Positions 42,547 through 51,896 of a DNA stretch of 64,000 nucleotides are shown piece by piece. The stretch spans positions 62,001 through 126,000 of the forward strand of contig NZ_JACIDU010000006.1 in NCBI RefSeq assembly GCF_014196535.1. The letters run 5' to 3'. The notes under the pieces were generated by a model, which saw nothing but the letters and a program-made list of their open reading frames with translations, made no database searches and was not told where the DNA came from. The number at the start of each line of letters is the position of its first letter. The stretch's first letter is position 1. This stretch comes from Allorhizobium borbori (lineage in GTDB: Bacteria > Pseudomonadota > Alphaproteobacteria > Rhizobiales > Rhizobiaceae). Made by a program: the position numbers and the translations under genes.

Positions 42547-43658
42547 GCGCGCCCAAACTCAGCATCGTCAATCTCCGCAAGGAATTTTCCGACGGTTCCG
42601 TCGCGGCGGTCGATGGTATCGATCTCGATGTCGCCGCCGGCGAAACCGTGGCGCTGCTCGGCTCGTCCGGCTGCGGCAAGTCCACCACGCTCAACATGGT
42701 CGTCGGGCTGGAAGAACCGACCTCCGGCGATATCCGGATCGACGGCAAGTCGGTGGTCGGCGTGCCGCCGGGCCAGCGCAATGTCGGCCTCGTCTTTCAG
42801 GATTATGCCGTCTTCACCTCCATGTCGGTGCGCCAGAACCTTGCCTTCGGGCTGAAGGTGCGCGGTATCGCCAGGAGCGAGATCGCCCGTGCCGTCGATG
42901 AGGTGGCCGAACTGCTCGGCATGGCCGACAGGCTCGATGCCCGCGCCCGGGATCTCGGCGGTTCCGAACTCCAGCGCGTTGCCATCGGCCGCACGCTGGT
43001 TACCAAGCCGGACATCCTCCTGCTCGACGAACCGCTGTCGAACCTTGAAGCCGCAGCCCGGCTTGCCATGCGCAAGGAATTGCGCCGCCTGCAAAAGGAG
43101 GCGGGGCTGACCATCGTCTACGTTACCCACGATCAGGTGGAGGCGCTGTCGCTTGCCGACCGCATCGCGGTGATGAGTGCGGGCAAGATCAAGCAGGTCG
43201 AGAAGGCTTCGATCATCTGCGATCAGCCCGGCCATCTCTTCGTTGCCGGCTTCATGGGTTCGCCGCCGATGAACCTCATTCGCGGCAAAGTGGACGGCTC
43301 GGGCGGTGGGCTTTCCTTCGCCCGCGACGGTTTCGCTCTGACGCTGCCGGATGGCATTGCGCTCGATCCGGCGGAAGCGGCGGGGCAGGTCGTGCTGGGC
43401 CTTCGCCCGGAAGCCATTCGCCTTGCGCCGCAGGACAGCGACACGCTGGCCGCCACCGTGCAGCAGGTCGAGCCGCGCGGACCGGAAGCGGTGCTGACGC
43501 TCGATTGCGCCGGCCAGTCGCTCAAGGTCATCGTGCCGGCTTCGGGCCGCCCGCAGGAGGGCGCCGACGTTCATCTCGCCTTTGATCGCAGCGCGCTCGT
43601 TCTTTTCAGCGGCAAGACGGATCTGCGCCTGCCGCTTCACGCAGGAGAAGCGGCATGA
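42543..43658 (+). CDS. ABC importer ATPase 1 (degenerate signature)
   Basis: A 371-residue ATPase of the MalK/UgpC class with C-terminal regulatory domain. Walker A GSSGCGKST (about residue 40), Q-loop LVFQDYAVF, Walker B ILLLDEPLSNLE and H-loop YVTHDQVEAL are all normal. The signature is LGGSELQR (about 138) where LSGGQQQR is expected. In a heterodimer this faulty signature would face the Walker A of ATPase 2. Start overlaps permease B (ATGA). Confidence 0.93.
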   Translation: MSAPKLSIVNLRKEFSDGSVAAVDGIDLDVAAGETVALLGSSGCGKSTTLNMVVGLEEPTSGDIRIDGKSVVGVPPGQRNVGLVFQDYAVFTSMSVRQNLAFGLKVRGIARSEIARAVDEVAELLGMADRLDARARDLGGSELQRVAIGRTLVTKPDILLLDEPLSNLEAAARLAMRKELRRLQKEAGLTIVYVTHDQVEALSLADRIAVMSAGKIKQVEKASIICDQPGHLFVAGFMGSPPMNLIRGKVDGSGGGLSFARDGFALTLPDGIALDPAEAAGQVVLGLRPEAIRLAPQDSDTLAATVQQVEPRGPEAVLTLDCAGQSLKVIVPASGRPQEGADVHLAFDRSALVLFSGKTDLRLPLHAGEAA

Positions 43659-44758
43659 ACGCGATGAACCCCATCACCACGCCCGCCCTTGCGCTCGACC
43701 GTCTCGGCAAGACCTTCCGGGGTGTCGCCGCTCTTGATGATGTGAGTTTCACCGTGCCGAAGGGCGCGCTGACCGTCGTTCTCGGGGCAGCCGGCGCCGG
43801 CAAGACGACGCTTCTGCGCGCCATCGCCGGGCTGGAACGCCCGGATGCCGGGGCGATCCATATCGGTGACAAGGACGCGGCCGGGCGCGAGCCGAGGGAC
43901 CGCGACGTGGCGATGATCTTCGACAATCTTGCGCTTTATCCGGACAAGACCGGCTTCGACAACATCGCCAACCCCTTGCGCATTCGCGGCATGGAGAAGG
44001 GCGTGATCGAGGCGGCGGTGAAGGACATCGCCGCAAGACTGAAGATCGCCCACATTCTCAATCGCAAGCCGAAGACGATGTCGGGCGGAGAGCGTCAGCG
44101 CGTGGCGCTCGGCCGGGCTCTGGTCAGAACGCCAGCGCTCTTTCTGCTCGATGAGCCGCTGTCGAGCCTCGACGCCCAGCTTCGCATCGAACTGCGCGCC
44201 GAGCTTCGCCGCCTGCAGCGCAGTCTTGGCTATACCTTCCTGATGGCGACGCCGGATTTTGCCGAGGCCATGGCGATTGCCGATACCGTTATCATGCTGC
44301 GCGCCGGCAAGGTGGTGCAGATCGCCGATCCCCAGACGCTTTACGACGAACCCGCCGACCGCGAGGTCGCGCGCTTCGTCGGCGCGCCGGAAATCAACCT
44401 CGTTCCCGCGGAGATCGGTCCGGGCGGCGGGGTCCGGCTCGCCGGCGGTCTCTTGCCGCTGCCGGAAAAGTTCCTGCCGCTTCTCGCTCCCGAAGCCCGT
44501 GCCATCGAGGTCGGTATCCGGCCCGAGGATCTGGCGCTTGCGCCGGTGGAAGGAGCGGCCCTTTCCGGCGTCGTCACCGATATCGAACCGCTTGGCGCGA
44601 GTGTGGCCATCAGCGTCGAGGCCGGTGGCGTGGAGTTTCGTCTCGTCGTGCCGGTTGCCGCTACCGCTTCCATCACGCCCGGCCTTGCCGTCGGGCTTTC
44701 CGTCGAAACGGGGCGCATGCACGCCTTCGATCCCCAGACCGGTGTGCGCCTCGCCTGA
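43655..44758 (+). CDS. ABC importer ATPase 2 (degenerate Q- and H-loops)
   Basis: A 367-residue partner ATPase with C-terminal TOBE-like domain. Walker A GAAGAGKTT, signature MSGGERQRVALGRAL and Walker B LFLLDEPLSSLD are intact. The Q-loop Gln is Asp (MIFDNLALYP, about 88-96) and the switch His is Pro (ATPDF, about 199-203). This is the complement of ATPase 1: one composite site would be complete and the other inactive. Rhizobial glycerol importers (GlpS/GlpT) are a precedent for two ATPases in one CUT1 system. Confidence 0.93.
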   Translation: MNAMNPITTPALALDRLGKTFRGVAALDDVSFTVPKGALTVVLGAAGAGKTTLLRAIAGLERPDAGAIHIGDKDAAGREPRDRDVAMIFDNLALYPDKTGFDNIANPLRIRGMEKGVIEAAVKDIAARLKIAHILNRKPKTMSGGERQRVALGRALVRTPALFLLDEPLSSLDAQLRIELRAELRRLQRSLGYTFLMATPDFAEAMAIADTVIMLRAGKVVQIADPQTLYDEPADREVARFVGAPEINLVPAEIGPGGGVRLAGGLLPLPEKFLPLLAPEARAIEVGIRPEDLALAPVEGAALSGVVTDIEPLGASVAISVEAGGVEFRLVVPVAATASITPGLAVGLSVETGRMHAFDPQTGVRLA

Positions 44759-44796
44759 GGCGCGCCCGCAAACAGCATTCATTCCAAGGAGACACA

Positions 44797-45534
44797 ATGC
44801 GCATTCTCGTCTTTCAACATCTGGCCGTCGAACATGCCGGCATTTTCCGGGATTTCTGGAAGGCCGACGGTCATGAGTGGGATGTGGTCGAGCTTGATGC
44901 GGGGGATACGATCCCTCCGCTCGAACCCTATGACCTGCTCGTCGTCATGGGCGGGCCGCAGGATGTGTGGCAGGAAGACATCTATCCGTGGTTCGTGCCG
45001 GAAAAGGCGGCGATCCGCCGCTGGGTGCTGGAGCTTGACCGCCCCTATCTCGGCATCTGCCTTGGCCACCAGCTTCTCGCCGAAGCGCTCGACGGCAAGG
45101 TGACGCTGATGGCGGCACCCGAAGTGGGCATGGCCGATGTGGCCTTTACGGCGGAAGGCAAAGCCGATCCGCTGCTGGCCGGTCTGGGTGAGGGCATGAC
45201 GACCTTCCAATGGCATGGCGCCGGGATTTCGAAACTGCCGGACGGCGCGGTCGTTCTCGCCGCCAACGCCGCCTGCGACACGCAGGCCATCCGTTACGGC
45301 AAATATGCCTACGGCCTGCAATATCACGTCGAAATCACGCCGACGACGGTCGCCGACTGGGAAGCCGTGCCCGAATACAAGGCAAGCCTTGAAACCGCGC
45401 TGGGCCTTGAGGAAGCGGCGAAGCTCGAGGCGACCGTTGCCGCAAAGCTTGGCGACTTCGGCGCCGCCGCCCGCGCGCTCTACGACAATTTCTCCGCCAT
45501 TCTCGCAGCTCACGGTCGCCGCAAGGTCGCCTGA
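44797..45534 (+). CDS. Class I glutamine amidotransferase-like hydrolase
   Basis: A 245-residue stand-alone GATase behind AAGGAG. The nucleophile is in LGICLGHQLLAEAL and the His-Glu pair in GLQYHVEIT; LLVVMGGPQDVW is the oxyanion strand. It is followed 38 bases later by a GS-like ligase, repeating the amidotransferase-plus-ligase pairing seen at 5965-12934. Hydrolysis of a gamma-glutamyl amide is the probable role (inference). It is a distant paralogue of the protein at 5965. Confidence 0.85.
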   Translation: MRILVFQHLAVEHAGIFRDFWKADGHEWDVVELDAGDTIPPLEPYDLLVVMGGPQDVWQEDIYPWFVPEKAAIRRWVLELDRPYLGICLGHQLLAEALDGKVTLMAAPEVGMADVAFTAEGKADPLLAGLGEGMTTFQWHGAGISKLPDGAVVLAANAACDTQAIRYGKYAYGLQYHVEITPTTVADWEAVPEYKASLETALGLEEAAKLEATVAAKLGDFGAAARALYDNFSAILAAHGRRKVA

Positions 45535-45572
45535 GAGGGCCGCAGGACCAACATAATAAAAGGGGTTCCGAT

Positions 45573-46958
45573 ATGTTGAAAGTGATTGATGAAGGTTCGG
45601 GCGCGCTCCATGTTCCCAAGCTCGAACTTGCCACCCGCGAGGAAGCCGATGCCTTCGTGGAAAAGGTGAAGGCAGCCGGTTTCGAGTTCCTGCGCTTCGA
45701 ACTGCCGGATATGGCCGGCATGAGCCGCGGCAAGACGATTCCGATCAGTCATGTGGCCGGCTACATGCGCTCCGGCCTCAATCTTTACGGCGGTACGGTG
45801 GCGCTGGACAGCAATTCCGTTCCCGTGCGCAATTCCGGCTACAACGAGGAAATGAACTATCAGGACTGCGTGATGGTGGTCGACCAGTCGACGCTGTCGC
45901 CGGTTCCGTGGCTGGAAAAGACCGGCCGCGTCATCTGCGATACCATGTGGTATGATGGCAAGGTGCAGCTTGCCTCGCCGCGCATGCTTCTGAAGAAGAT
46001 GCTTTCGGTGGCCGATACCCTCGGCTTCAAGGTGATGATGGGCCACGAATACGAATTCTACGTGGTCGATGCCGAAACCCGCAAGCCGCTCTTCGATGGT
46101 CAGCCGATCTTCGCGACCGCGCGCACCCACGCGCATCCGGCCATCGATGATCTCATCAAGGTTCTGCAGGCGCAGGGCATCGACATCATCACCTACAATG
46201 TCGAGCATGGGCCGGGGCAGGTCGAGATCAACTATTCGGCGGAAGTGGGCGTGGCCGCCGCCGATACCGGCTTCATCTTCAAGAGCACGGTGAAGGAATA
46301 TATGGCCCGCCACGGCCTTCTCGCCACCTTCATGACCAAGCCCTACAAGGGGCTTTCGGGAAGCTGCGCGCATTACCACATCTCGCTTCTGGACAAGGAA
46401 ACCGGCAACAACGCCTTCCTCGATCTCGCCGATCCCGATGGCATGTCGCAGATTTTCAAGAGCTTCATCCAGGGCGTGCTGGACCATGCGCGCGGCGCCA
46501 TGGCGATCTGGAGCCCGACGCCCAATTGCTACCGCCGCATCCGTCCGCGCACCTATGCGCCCTCGAACATCTCATGGGGCATTCAGGACCGCTCGGCCTC
46601 GGTGCGCGTCAAGGCGTCGAAGGACAAGTCCACCCACATGGAAGTGCGCGTGCCCGCCGCCATGTCCAACCCCTATCTTGTCGCGGCTTCGGTCATCGGC
46701 TCCGGCCTGCTCGGGTTGATGCAGCAGCGCGAACTCATGCCGTCCGGCTCCGGCCCGAAGGAAGACGATGCGAGCTATGCGAAGCTGCCGACCGAGATCG
46801 ACGATGCGCTCGACGCCTTCGAGGCGGATACGGCGCTGCGCGATCTTCTGGGCGAGGAGTTCGTGAAGGTGTACCTTGCCATGAAGCGGCAGGAAACGGC
46901 GCGTCTGCGCGATGAAATCCCGGCGGCGGAAATCAATGAATATTTCGAAGCCTATTGA
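45573..46958 (+). CDS. Glutamine-synthetase-like gamma-glutamyl ligase C
   Basis: A 461-residue GS-fold ligase behind AAAAGGGG. Motifs are GHEYEFYVV, PGQVEINYS, GSCAHYHISLLD, NCYRRIRPRTYAPSNISWG, QDRSASVRV and HMEVRVPAAMSNPY, so all catalytic elements are kept. It resembles the GlnT/type III-like amine ligases more than housekeeping GlnA: there is no adenylylation Tyr loop of the GlnA type. With the adjacent amidotransferase and amine-type regulator it likely gamma-glutamylates the imported amine. Confidence 0.87.
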   Translation: MLKVIDEGSGALHVPKLELATREEADAFVEKVKAAGFEFLRFELPDMAGMSRGKTIPISHVAGYMRSGLNLYGGTVALDSNSVPVRNSGYNEEMNYQDCVMVVDQSTLSPVPWLEKTGRVICDTMWYDGKVQLASPRMLLKKMLSVADTLGFKVMMGHEYEFYVVDAETRKPLFDGQPIFATARTHAHPAIDDLIKVLQAQGIDIITYNVEHGPGQVEINYSAEVGVAAADTGFIFKSTVKEYMARHGLLATFMTKPYKGLSGSCAHYHISLLDKETGNNAFLDLADPDGMSQIFKSFIQGVLDHARGAMAIWSPTPNCYRRIRPRTYAPSNISWGIQDRSASVRVKASKDKSTHMEVRVPAAMSNPYLVAASVIGSGLLGLMQQRELMPSGSGPKEDDASYAKLPTEIDDALDAFEADTALRDLLGEEFVKVYLAMKRQETARLRDEIPAAEINEYFEAY

Positions 46959-48372
46959 TCTGCCCGGCGAAGATATCTGCTGGCTGACCATTGCCGAACT
47001 GACGGATGGCTATCGCACGGGCGCGCTCTCACCCGTTGCGGTCGCCAAAGCCCTGATCGAGCGCATCCGCGCGCTCGATCCCGCCGTCAACTGCATCGTC
47101 CATGTCGATGAAGCCTATACGCTGGCCATGGCGGAACAATCGCTAGTGCGCTGGCAGGCGGGCCGGCCGCTTTCGGCCATGGACGGCGTGCCGGTGACGA
47201 TCAAGGATCTTTCCGCCGTGGCCGGCATGCCGAAGCGGCGCGGTTCGCTGCTGTTCGGCACCGATCCCGTGGCGGAAGATACGCCCTGTGTCGCACGCAT
47301 GCGCGAGGCGGGCGCGGTGTTCCTCGCCAAGACCGCGACACCGGAAGCCGGATGCAAGGTCGTCACACAAAGCCAGGTGCATGGGGTGACGCGAAACCCC
47401 TATAACCTCACGAAAACACCGGGCGGCTCCTCCGGCGGCGCTTCGGCGGCGCTGGCGCTCGGTTTCGGCCCGGTGGCGCTCGGCAGCGACGGGGCGGGCT
47501 CCATTCGCATTCCCGCCGCCTATACCAATCTCTTCGGTATCAAGCCGGGTTTTGGCCGTGTGCCTGCCTTTCCGCCGGATATCGACATGCCGCATTCCGT
47601 CGTCGGGCCACTCTCCCGCACGGTAGAGGACGCCGCGATCATGCTGGACATCATCAGCCGGCCCGAACCGCGCGATCCCTACATGTGGCCCGTGCCCTTC
47701 GCTCTGCCGGCGGATCTGGCGGAACCGGATATTTCCGGCTTCCGCATTGCCTTTTCGTCGCGTCTCGGTTGTACCGCGCCGCTCATCGATCCGGAAAGCG
47801 ATGCGCTGGTGGAAGAGGCGTTGCCGCTTCTCGTCGCGGCCGGCGCGCAGGTGACGCGGGAAGACCCGCTCTGGCCGGTCGATCCCTTCACACCCTTCAA
47901 GGTGTTCTGGGAAACGGCCTGTTTTGCCGCTGTCGAGGGCACGGCGCCGGAAAAGCGTCCGCTGCTCGATCCGTTGATCCGCAGCGTCGGCGTGTCTGGC
48001 GCGGCGGTCGATCTGCTTGGCTATATGCGGGCCATGGAGCAGCGCATGGCCATTGCCGCGGCATCGAAGGCGTTCTTCGAGCGTTACGATCTTCTGGTCG
48101 GGCCGGTCATGCCGGTGCCAGCCTACGCAGCGGAGCGTGACGTGCCGGAAGGCTATGCCAGCGAGGACTGGGACTGGTGTCCCTACACCTATCCCTGGAA
48201 CATGACCGGCCAGCCGGCGGCCTCCGTGCCCATCGGCTTCACGGCGGCGGGATTGCCCGTCGGCGTGCAGATCATCGGCCGCGTGGGCGGGGAGGCGGAT
48301 ATTCTGCGCGCCGCCCGTGCCATTGAACGCGCCCGCCCGCTGCATCAACGGCGCCCGCCGATGCTCGGTTGA
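46936..48372 (+). CDS. Amidase-signature hydrolase
   Basis: A 478-residue amidase beginning at ATG 46936 (GGCGGA upstream) and overlapping the ligase by 23 bases. The Ser-cisSer-Lys triad is in PVTIKDLSAVAG, KTPGGSSGGASAAL and GSDGAGSIRIPAA. There is no second domain, unlike allophanate hydrolase. It could hydrolyse an amide of the imported substrate or of its gamma-glutamyl product; GatA identity is unlikely without GatB/GatC. Confidence 0.88.
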   Translation: MNISKPIDLPGEDICWLTIAELTDGYRTGALSPVAVAKALIERIRALDPAVNCIVHVDEAYTLAMAEQSLVRWQAGRPLSAMDGVPVTIKDLSAVAGMPKRRGSLLFGTDPVAEDTPCVARMREAGAVFLAKTATPEAGCKVVTQSQVHGVTRNPYNLTKTPGGSSGGASAALALGFGPVALGSDGAGSIRIPAAYTNLFGIKPGFGRVPAFPPDIDMPHSVVGPLSRTVEDAAIMLDIISRPEPRDPYMWPVPFALPADLAEPDISGFRIAFSSRLGCTAPLIDPESDALVEEALPLLVAAGAQVTREDPLWPVDPFTPFKVFWETACFAAVEGTAPEKRPLLDPLIRSVGVSGAAVDLLGYMRAMEQRMAIAAASKAFFERYDLLVGPVMPVPAYAAERDVPEGYASEDWDWCPYTYPWNMTGQPAASVPIGFTAAGLPVGVQIIGRVGGEADILRAARAIERARPLHQRRPPMLG

Positions 48373-48438
48373 TCCCTTGCCCGGAACGTAGGGACAGCGT
48401 TTCGGGCCTTTTCCCCAACCAACAAAAGAGGAAGCACC

Positions 48439-48747
48439 ATGACGACGATTTTCGTGACGAACCCGGCTGGTCTGAAACAGGCCGTGGAAGCGACCGACGG
48501 CCACCTGCTGATGGAGGTGCTGCGCGCCGGTGGTTTCGGCATCAAGGGCTCCTGCGAGGCCTCTCTTTCCTGTGGCACCTGCCACATCCATGTCGAGCCC
48601 GCCTCCATGGCGCTGCTTCCCGCACCGGGCGAGGAGGAGGCCGAGATGATCGACCTTGAAACGGACGGCAATCCCGCCTCCCGCTTCAGTTGCCAGATCC
48701 GCATCACGCCCGCCCTTGAAGGGCTGTGCGTGCGCATACCGGCCTGA
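48439..48747 (+). CDS. [2Fe-2S] ferredoxin
   Basis: A 102-residue plant/adrenodoxin-type ferredoxin behind AGAGGAAG. Cluster ligands are [14 protein letters not shown] (C-x5-C-x2-C) and the distal Cys in RFSCQIRI. It would carry electrons from the reductase at 50072-50845 to an oxygenase. No Rieske or single P450 oxygenase lies in this operon; the window's only P450 has its own reductase. The partner is therefore elsewhere or unrecognised. Confidence 0.9.
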   Translation: MTTIFVTNPAGLKQAVEATDGHLLMEVLRAGGFGIKGSCEASLSCGTCHIHVEPASMALLPAPGEEEAEMIDLETDGNPASRFSCQIRITPALEGLCVRIPA

Positions 48748-48761
48748 GGAGGGCGACCATC

Positions 48762-50015
48762 ATGATGGCAACCTTCCGGACCTTGCCGGCGGCCGATCTG
48801 GAGATCGCCGGCCTCATCGCCTTCGAGCGGGAGCGGCAGATGAACTCCATCGAGCTGATAGCCTCGGAAAACTTCGCGAGCCCCGCCGTTCTGGCGGCGC
48901 AGGGCAGCGTTCTCACCAACAAATATGCGGAGGGTTATCCCGGCCGCCGCTATTACGGCGGCTGTACCCATGTGGACGCGATTGAACAGCTTGCTATCGA
49001 TCGGGTGAAGGCGCTGTTCGGCTGTGATTTCGCCAATGTGCAGCCCCATTCCGGCAGCCAGGCCAACCAGGCGGTCTATCTGGCGCTGCTTTCGCCGGGG
49101 GATACGATCCTCGGCCTCGATCTCAAGGCCGGCGGGCACCTGACGCATGGCGCGGCGATGAACATTTCCGGTCGCTGGTTCAACGCGGTCGGTTATGGCG
49201 TGGATGCGGAAACCCACCGTATCGACATGGCGGAGGTCGAGCGTCTGGCGCTCGAACATCGCCCGAAGCTCATCATCGCCGGTGGTTCCGCCTATTCCCG
49301 CATGCCGGATTTCGCGGCCTTCCGGGCGATTGCCGATGCGGTCGGCGCGGTCTTCATGGTGGATATGGCGCATTTCGCTGGGCTGGTGGCCGGCAGGGCC
49401 GTGACTTCGCCCTTTCCGCACGCCCATGTGGTGACCTCCACCACCCACAAGACGCTGCGTGGCCCGCGCGGCGGCATCATCCTGACCAATGATCCGGACA
49501 TCGCCAAGAAGGTGAATTCCGCCATCTTTCCCGGTCTTCAGGGCGGGCCGCTGATGCAGGTGATTGCCGCCAAGGCCGTGGCCTTCGGCGAAGCGCTTCT
49601 GCCCGCCTTCGGGGATTATGCCCGGGCGGTCATCGATAATTGCCGGGTGCTGGCGGACACATTGGCTGCGGGCGGCCTGCCTATCGTCTCGGGCGGCACG
49701 GATACGCATCTGGCCGTCGTCGATCTGCGACCCTTCGGCGTGACAGGGGCGGCGGCGGAGGCCATGCTGGAACGCTGCGGCATCACGCTCAACAAGAACG
49801 CCGTGCCGGGCGATCCTGAAAAGGCGATGGTGACATCCGGCATCCGCGTCGGCAGCGCCGCCGGCACGACGCGCGGCTTCGGCCCCGCCGAGTTCACGGC
49901 CATCGGTGGCATGATCATCACTGCGCTTGAAGCGCTGAAGGCGGGCGGCGAGACGGAAGCCGCAATCCGCTCGCAGGTGCTTGATCTTACCCGCCGCTTC
50001 CCGCTGCCCTACTGA
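48762..50015 (+). CDS. glyA: Serine hydroxymethyltransferase
   Basis: A 417-residue PLP enzyme interconverting serine and glycine with tetrahydrofolate one-carbon units. ATG 48762 (another follows at once) stands after GAGGAGGGCG. Motifs: [52 protein letters not shown] with the PLP Lys, and [18 protein letters not shown]. In an amine-catabolic operon with a ferredoxin, a second SHMT suggests that the pathway releases formaldehyde or glycine, for example by demethylation (inference). Confidence 0.94.
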   Translation: MMATFRTLPAADLEIAGLIAFERERQMNSIELIASENFASPAVLAAQGSVLTNKYAEGYPGRRYYGGCTHVDAIEQLAIDRVKALFGCDFANVQPHSGSQANQAVYLALLSPGDTILGLDLKAGGHLTHGAAMNISGRWFNAVGYGVDAETHRIDMAEVERLALEHRPKLIIAGGSAYSRMPDFAAFRAIADAVGAVFMVDMAHFAGLVAGRAVTSPFPHAHVVTSTTHKTLRGPRGGIILTNDPDIAKKVNSAIFPGLQGGPLMQVIAAKAVAFGEALLPAFGDYARAVIDNCRVLADTLAAGGLPIVSGGTDTHLAVVDLRPFGVTGAAAEAMLERCGITLNKNAVPGDPEKAMVTSGIRVGSAAGTTRGFGPAEFTAIGGMIITALEALKAGGETEAAIRSQVLDLTRRFPLPY

Positions 50016-50018
50016 ACG

Positions 50019-50050
50019 AAAAAAGGCCGCCTCCTTTTCAGGGGGCGGCC
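50019..50050 (-). terminator. Intrinsic terminator of the ferredoxin reductase gene
   Basis: A 7-bp GC stem (GGCCGCC / GGCGGCC, loop of 12) is followed on the minus strand by TTTTTT. It lies between the convergent glyA and reductase genes and acts best on the reductase transcript. Confidence 0.8.
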
Positions 50051-50071
50051 AAGTCGGGGGAACAACCGGAA

Positions 50072-50845
50072 TTACTTGTCGACAAAGGCGCGCTCGATGA
50101 CGAAATCGCCGGGTGTTGACGTGTTGCCTTCCTTGAAACCTCGCGCCTCCAGCATGTCCTTGAGGTCCGCCAGCATGGCCGGGCTGCCGCAGAGCATGAC
50201 CCGGTCCTCGTCACGGTTCAGTGCCGGCAGGCCGAGATCCTCGAACAGTTTACCCGCCTCGATCAGCGTGGTGACGCGGCCCCGATTTCGGAAGGTCTCG
50301 CGCGTCACGGTGGGGTAGTACAGGAGCTGGCCGCTCACCAGTTCGCCCATGATCTCGTCCTTCGGCAGTTCCTCCGTCAGATAGTCGTGATAGGCAAGCT
50401 CGCTCACCTCCCGCACGCCATGGACCAGGACGATCTGCTCGAAACGGTCATATGTTTCGGGGTCGCGGATGATCGACAGGAAGGGCGCAAGGCCGGTGCC
50501 GGTCGCCAGCAGGTAAAGCCGCCGGCCGGGCAGGAGATAATCCGTCACCAGCGTGCCGGTCGGCTTCTTGCCGACGATCAGCGCATCGCCCGGCTTTAGG
50601 TGTTGAAGCCGTGAGGTCAAGGGGCCGCTCTCCACCTTGATGCTGAGGAACTCGAGATGTTCCTCATGGTTGGCGCTGGCGATGGAATAGGCGCGCAACA
50701 AAGGCCGGCCCTCGCTTTCCAGTCCGATCATGGTGAAATGACCGTTGGAAAAGCGCAGCGACATGTCCCGCGTCGTGGTGAAGGAAAAGAGCCGGTCGGT
50801 CCAGTGATGGACGGAGAGAACCGTTTCCTGATGAAAGGAAGCCAT
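50072..50845 (-). CDS. fpr: Ferredoxin/flavodoxin-NADP+ reductase
   Basis: A 257-residue FAD enzyme moving electrons between NADPH and ferredoxin. ATG 50845 is chosen for its GGAGGG upstream site; an earlier ATG at 50908 lacks one. FAD binding is in RAYSIASANHEEH, NADP binding in LATGTGLAPFLSIIRD and VMLCGSPAMLADL, and the C-terminal end is FVIERAFVDK as in bacterial Fpr. It is convergent to the operon containing the [2Fe-2S] ferredoxin, which it could serve. Confidence 0.92.
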   Translation of the reverse strand: MASFHQETVLSVHHWTDRLFSFTTTRDMSLRFSNGHFTMIGLESEGRPLLRAYSIASANHEEHLEFLSIKVESGPLTSRLQHLKPGDALIVGKKPTGTLVTDYLLPGRRLYLLATGTGLAPFLSIIRDPETYDRFEQIVLVHGVREVSELAYHDYLTEELPKDEIMGELVSGQLLYYPTVTRETFRNRGRVTTLIEAGKLFEDLGLPALNRDEDRVMLCGSPAMLADLKDMLEARGFKEGNTSTPGDFVIERAFVDK

Positions 50846-51008
50846 GCGAAAGCCCTCCATGGGCACGCGACGATGCGCGCGCCATTGGCGAAAGGGAACG
50901 TTCGCCACGGCTATGCCGCAGCGTTTGTTCCGTTGAAAGGGGATGGGTTCAGTGCGCCGCGAGCGGGCAGGGCGGCGGCGCAGCTTGGTCTTGCGCCGCC
51001 GCGCTTGC

Positions 51009-51683
51009 CTATTTCACGCCGACATAGCGGAAATTCTTCACGAAATCCGGCATCTCGATGCCCGGACGCAGCTTCGGATCGGCCACGGGGTCCATCTGCA
51101 CCGTCTTCAGCGCAATGGAACCGGCCCAGCGGTCGCCGGCGTAATCCTCGTCATCCTCGCCCGGCAGGCTGTCGGAGACCTTGGCGGAGATCTCGTCCAG
51201 CTTCATGCGGAGAACCTTGGTCGCCTTCCACTCCTGTTCGGCGGGCGGGCGGGCATAGTCCCACAGGCCGGGGGCCAGACGGTCGGTGAAGGTGGCGAGG
51301 GCTGCACGCTTCACCTCTTCCTCGCACAGCTCCGCGTCGCCGAAGGCCATGACGGAACGATACTGGATATTGTGGTTGAAGGCGGCGCGGGAGAAGACGA
51401 TGCCATCGAGATGGGTGACGGTGAAGCAGACCGGAATGCCCTTCTGCTGCGCTTTCAGCATGCGGCTGGCCGAGGAACCGTGCCAGTAGACGTAGTCATC
51501 GATACGCCAATGGTTCGTGGGCGTGACATAGGGCATGCCATCAATGACATAGCCGACCTGACAGACGATGCCGCCATCGATGATGGCGTTGATCGTGTCC
51601 CGGTCGTATTTCGCCAGCCAGTTATAGCGGCGAAGCCGCGTCTTGTCGCTCGGGGCTTTGGCCTCGTTGACGGTATCGTTCAT
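51009..51683 (-). CDS. Pyridoxamine 5'-phosphate oxidase-like FMN-binding protein
   Basis: A 224-residue split-barrel flavoprotein (NimA/PNPOx-like). The opening RYNWLAKYDRDTINAIIDGG and the segments YVYWHGSSASRMLKAQQKG and VCFTVTHLDGIVFSRAAFNH follow the family. Substrate unknown; members reduce nitro groups, bind flavin or haem, or oxidise pyridoxamine phosphate. It is monocistronic on the minus strand, with 212 bp of AT-poor sequence upstream. Confidence 0.8.
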   Translation of the reverse strand: MNDTVNEAKAPSDKTRLRRYNWLAKYDRDTINAIIDGGIVCQVGYVIDGMPYVTPTNHWRIDDYVYWHGSSASRMLKAQQKGIPVCFTVTHLDGIVFSRAAFNHNIQYRSVMAFGDAELCEEEVKRAALATFTDRLAPGLWDYARPPAEQEWKATKVLRMKLDEISAKVSDSLPGEDDEDYAGDRWAGSIALKTVQMDPVADPKLRPGIEMPDFVKNFRYVGVK

Positions 51684-51896
51684 GGTCTTTTCACCCTTCC
51701 GCTCGCAGAAAACTCTGCAACCGGAATACAGGCGGCGGGTGGCTGACCCTTAGAGCCATTTTGCAAAAGAGATGGGGACCATTGGCGCAACGGGCTGCTG
51801 CACGCCGCTTTCCGCAGCGTAGTATCCGGATAACACCCGGCCTTGCCCCAGTCGCTCTATCCTGCCGCCCTAACCATCAGCAAGGGAGGATGTGCG

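Noticed and set aside
46936-48372. Amidase as the GatA subunit of aspartyl/glutamyl-tRNA amidotransferase
   Set aside because: No gatB or gatC nearby and the gene lies in a catabolic operon, overlapping a GS-like ligase.
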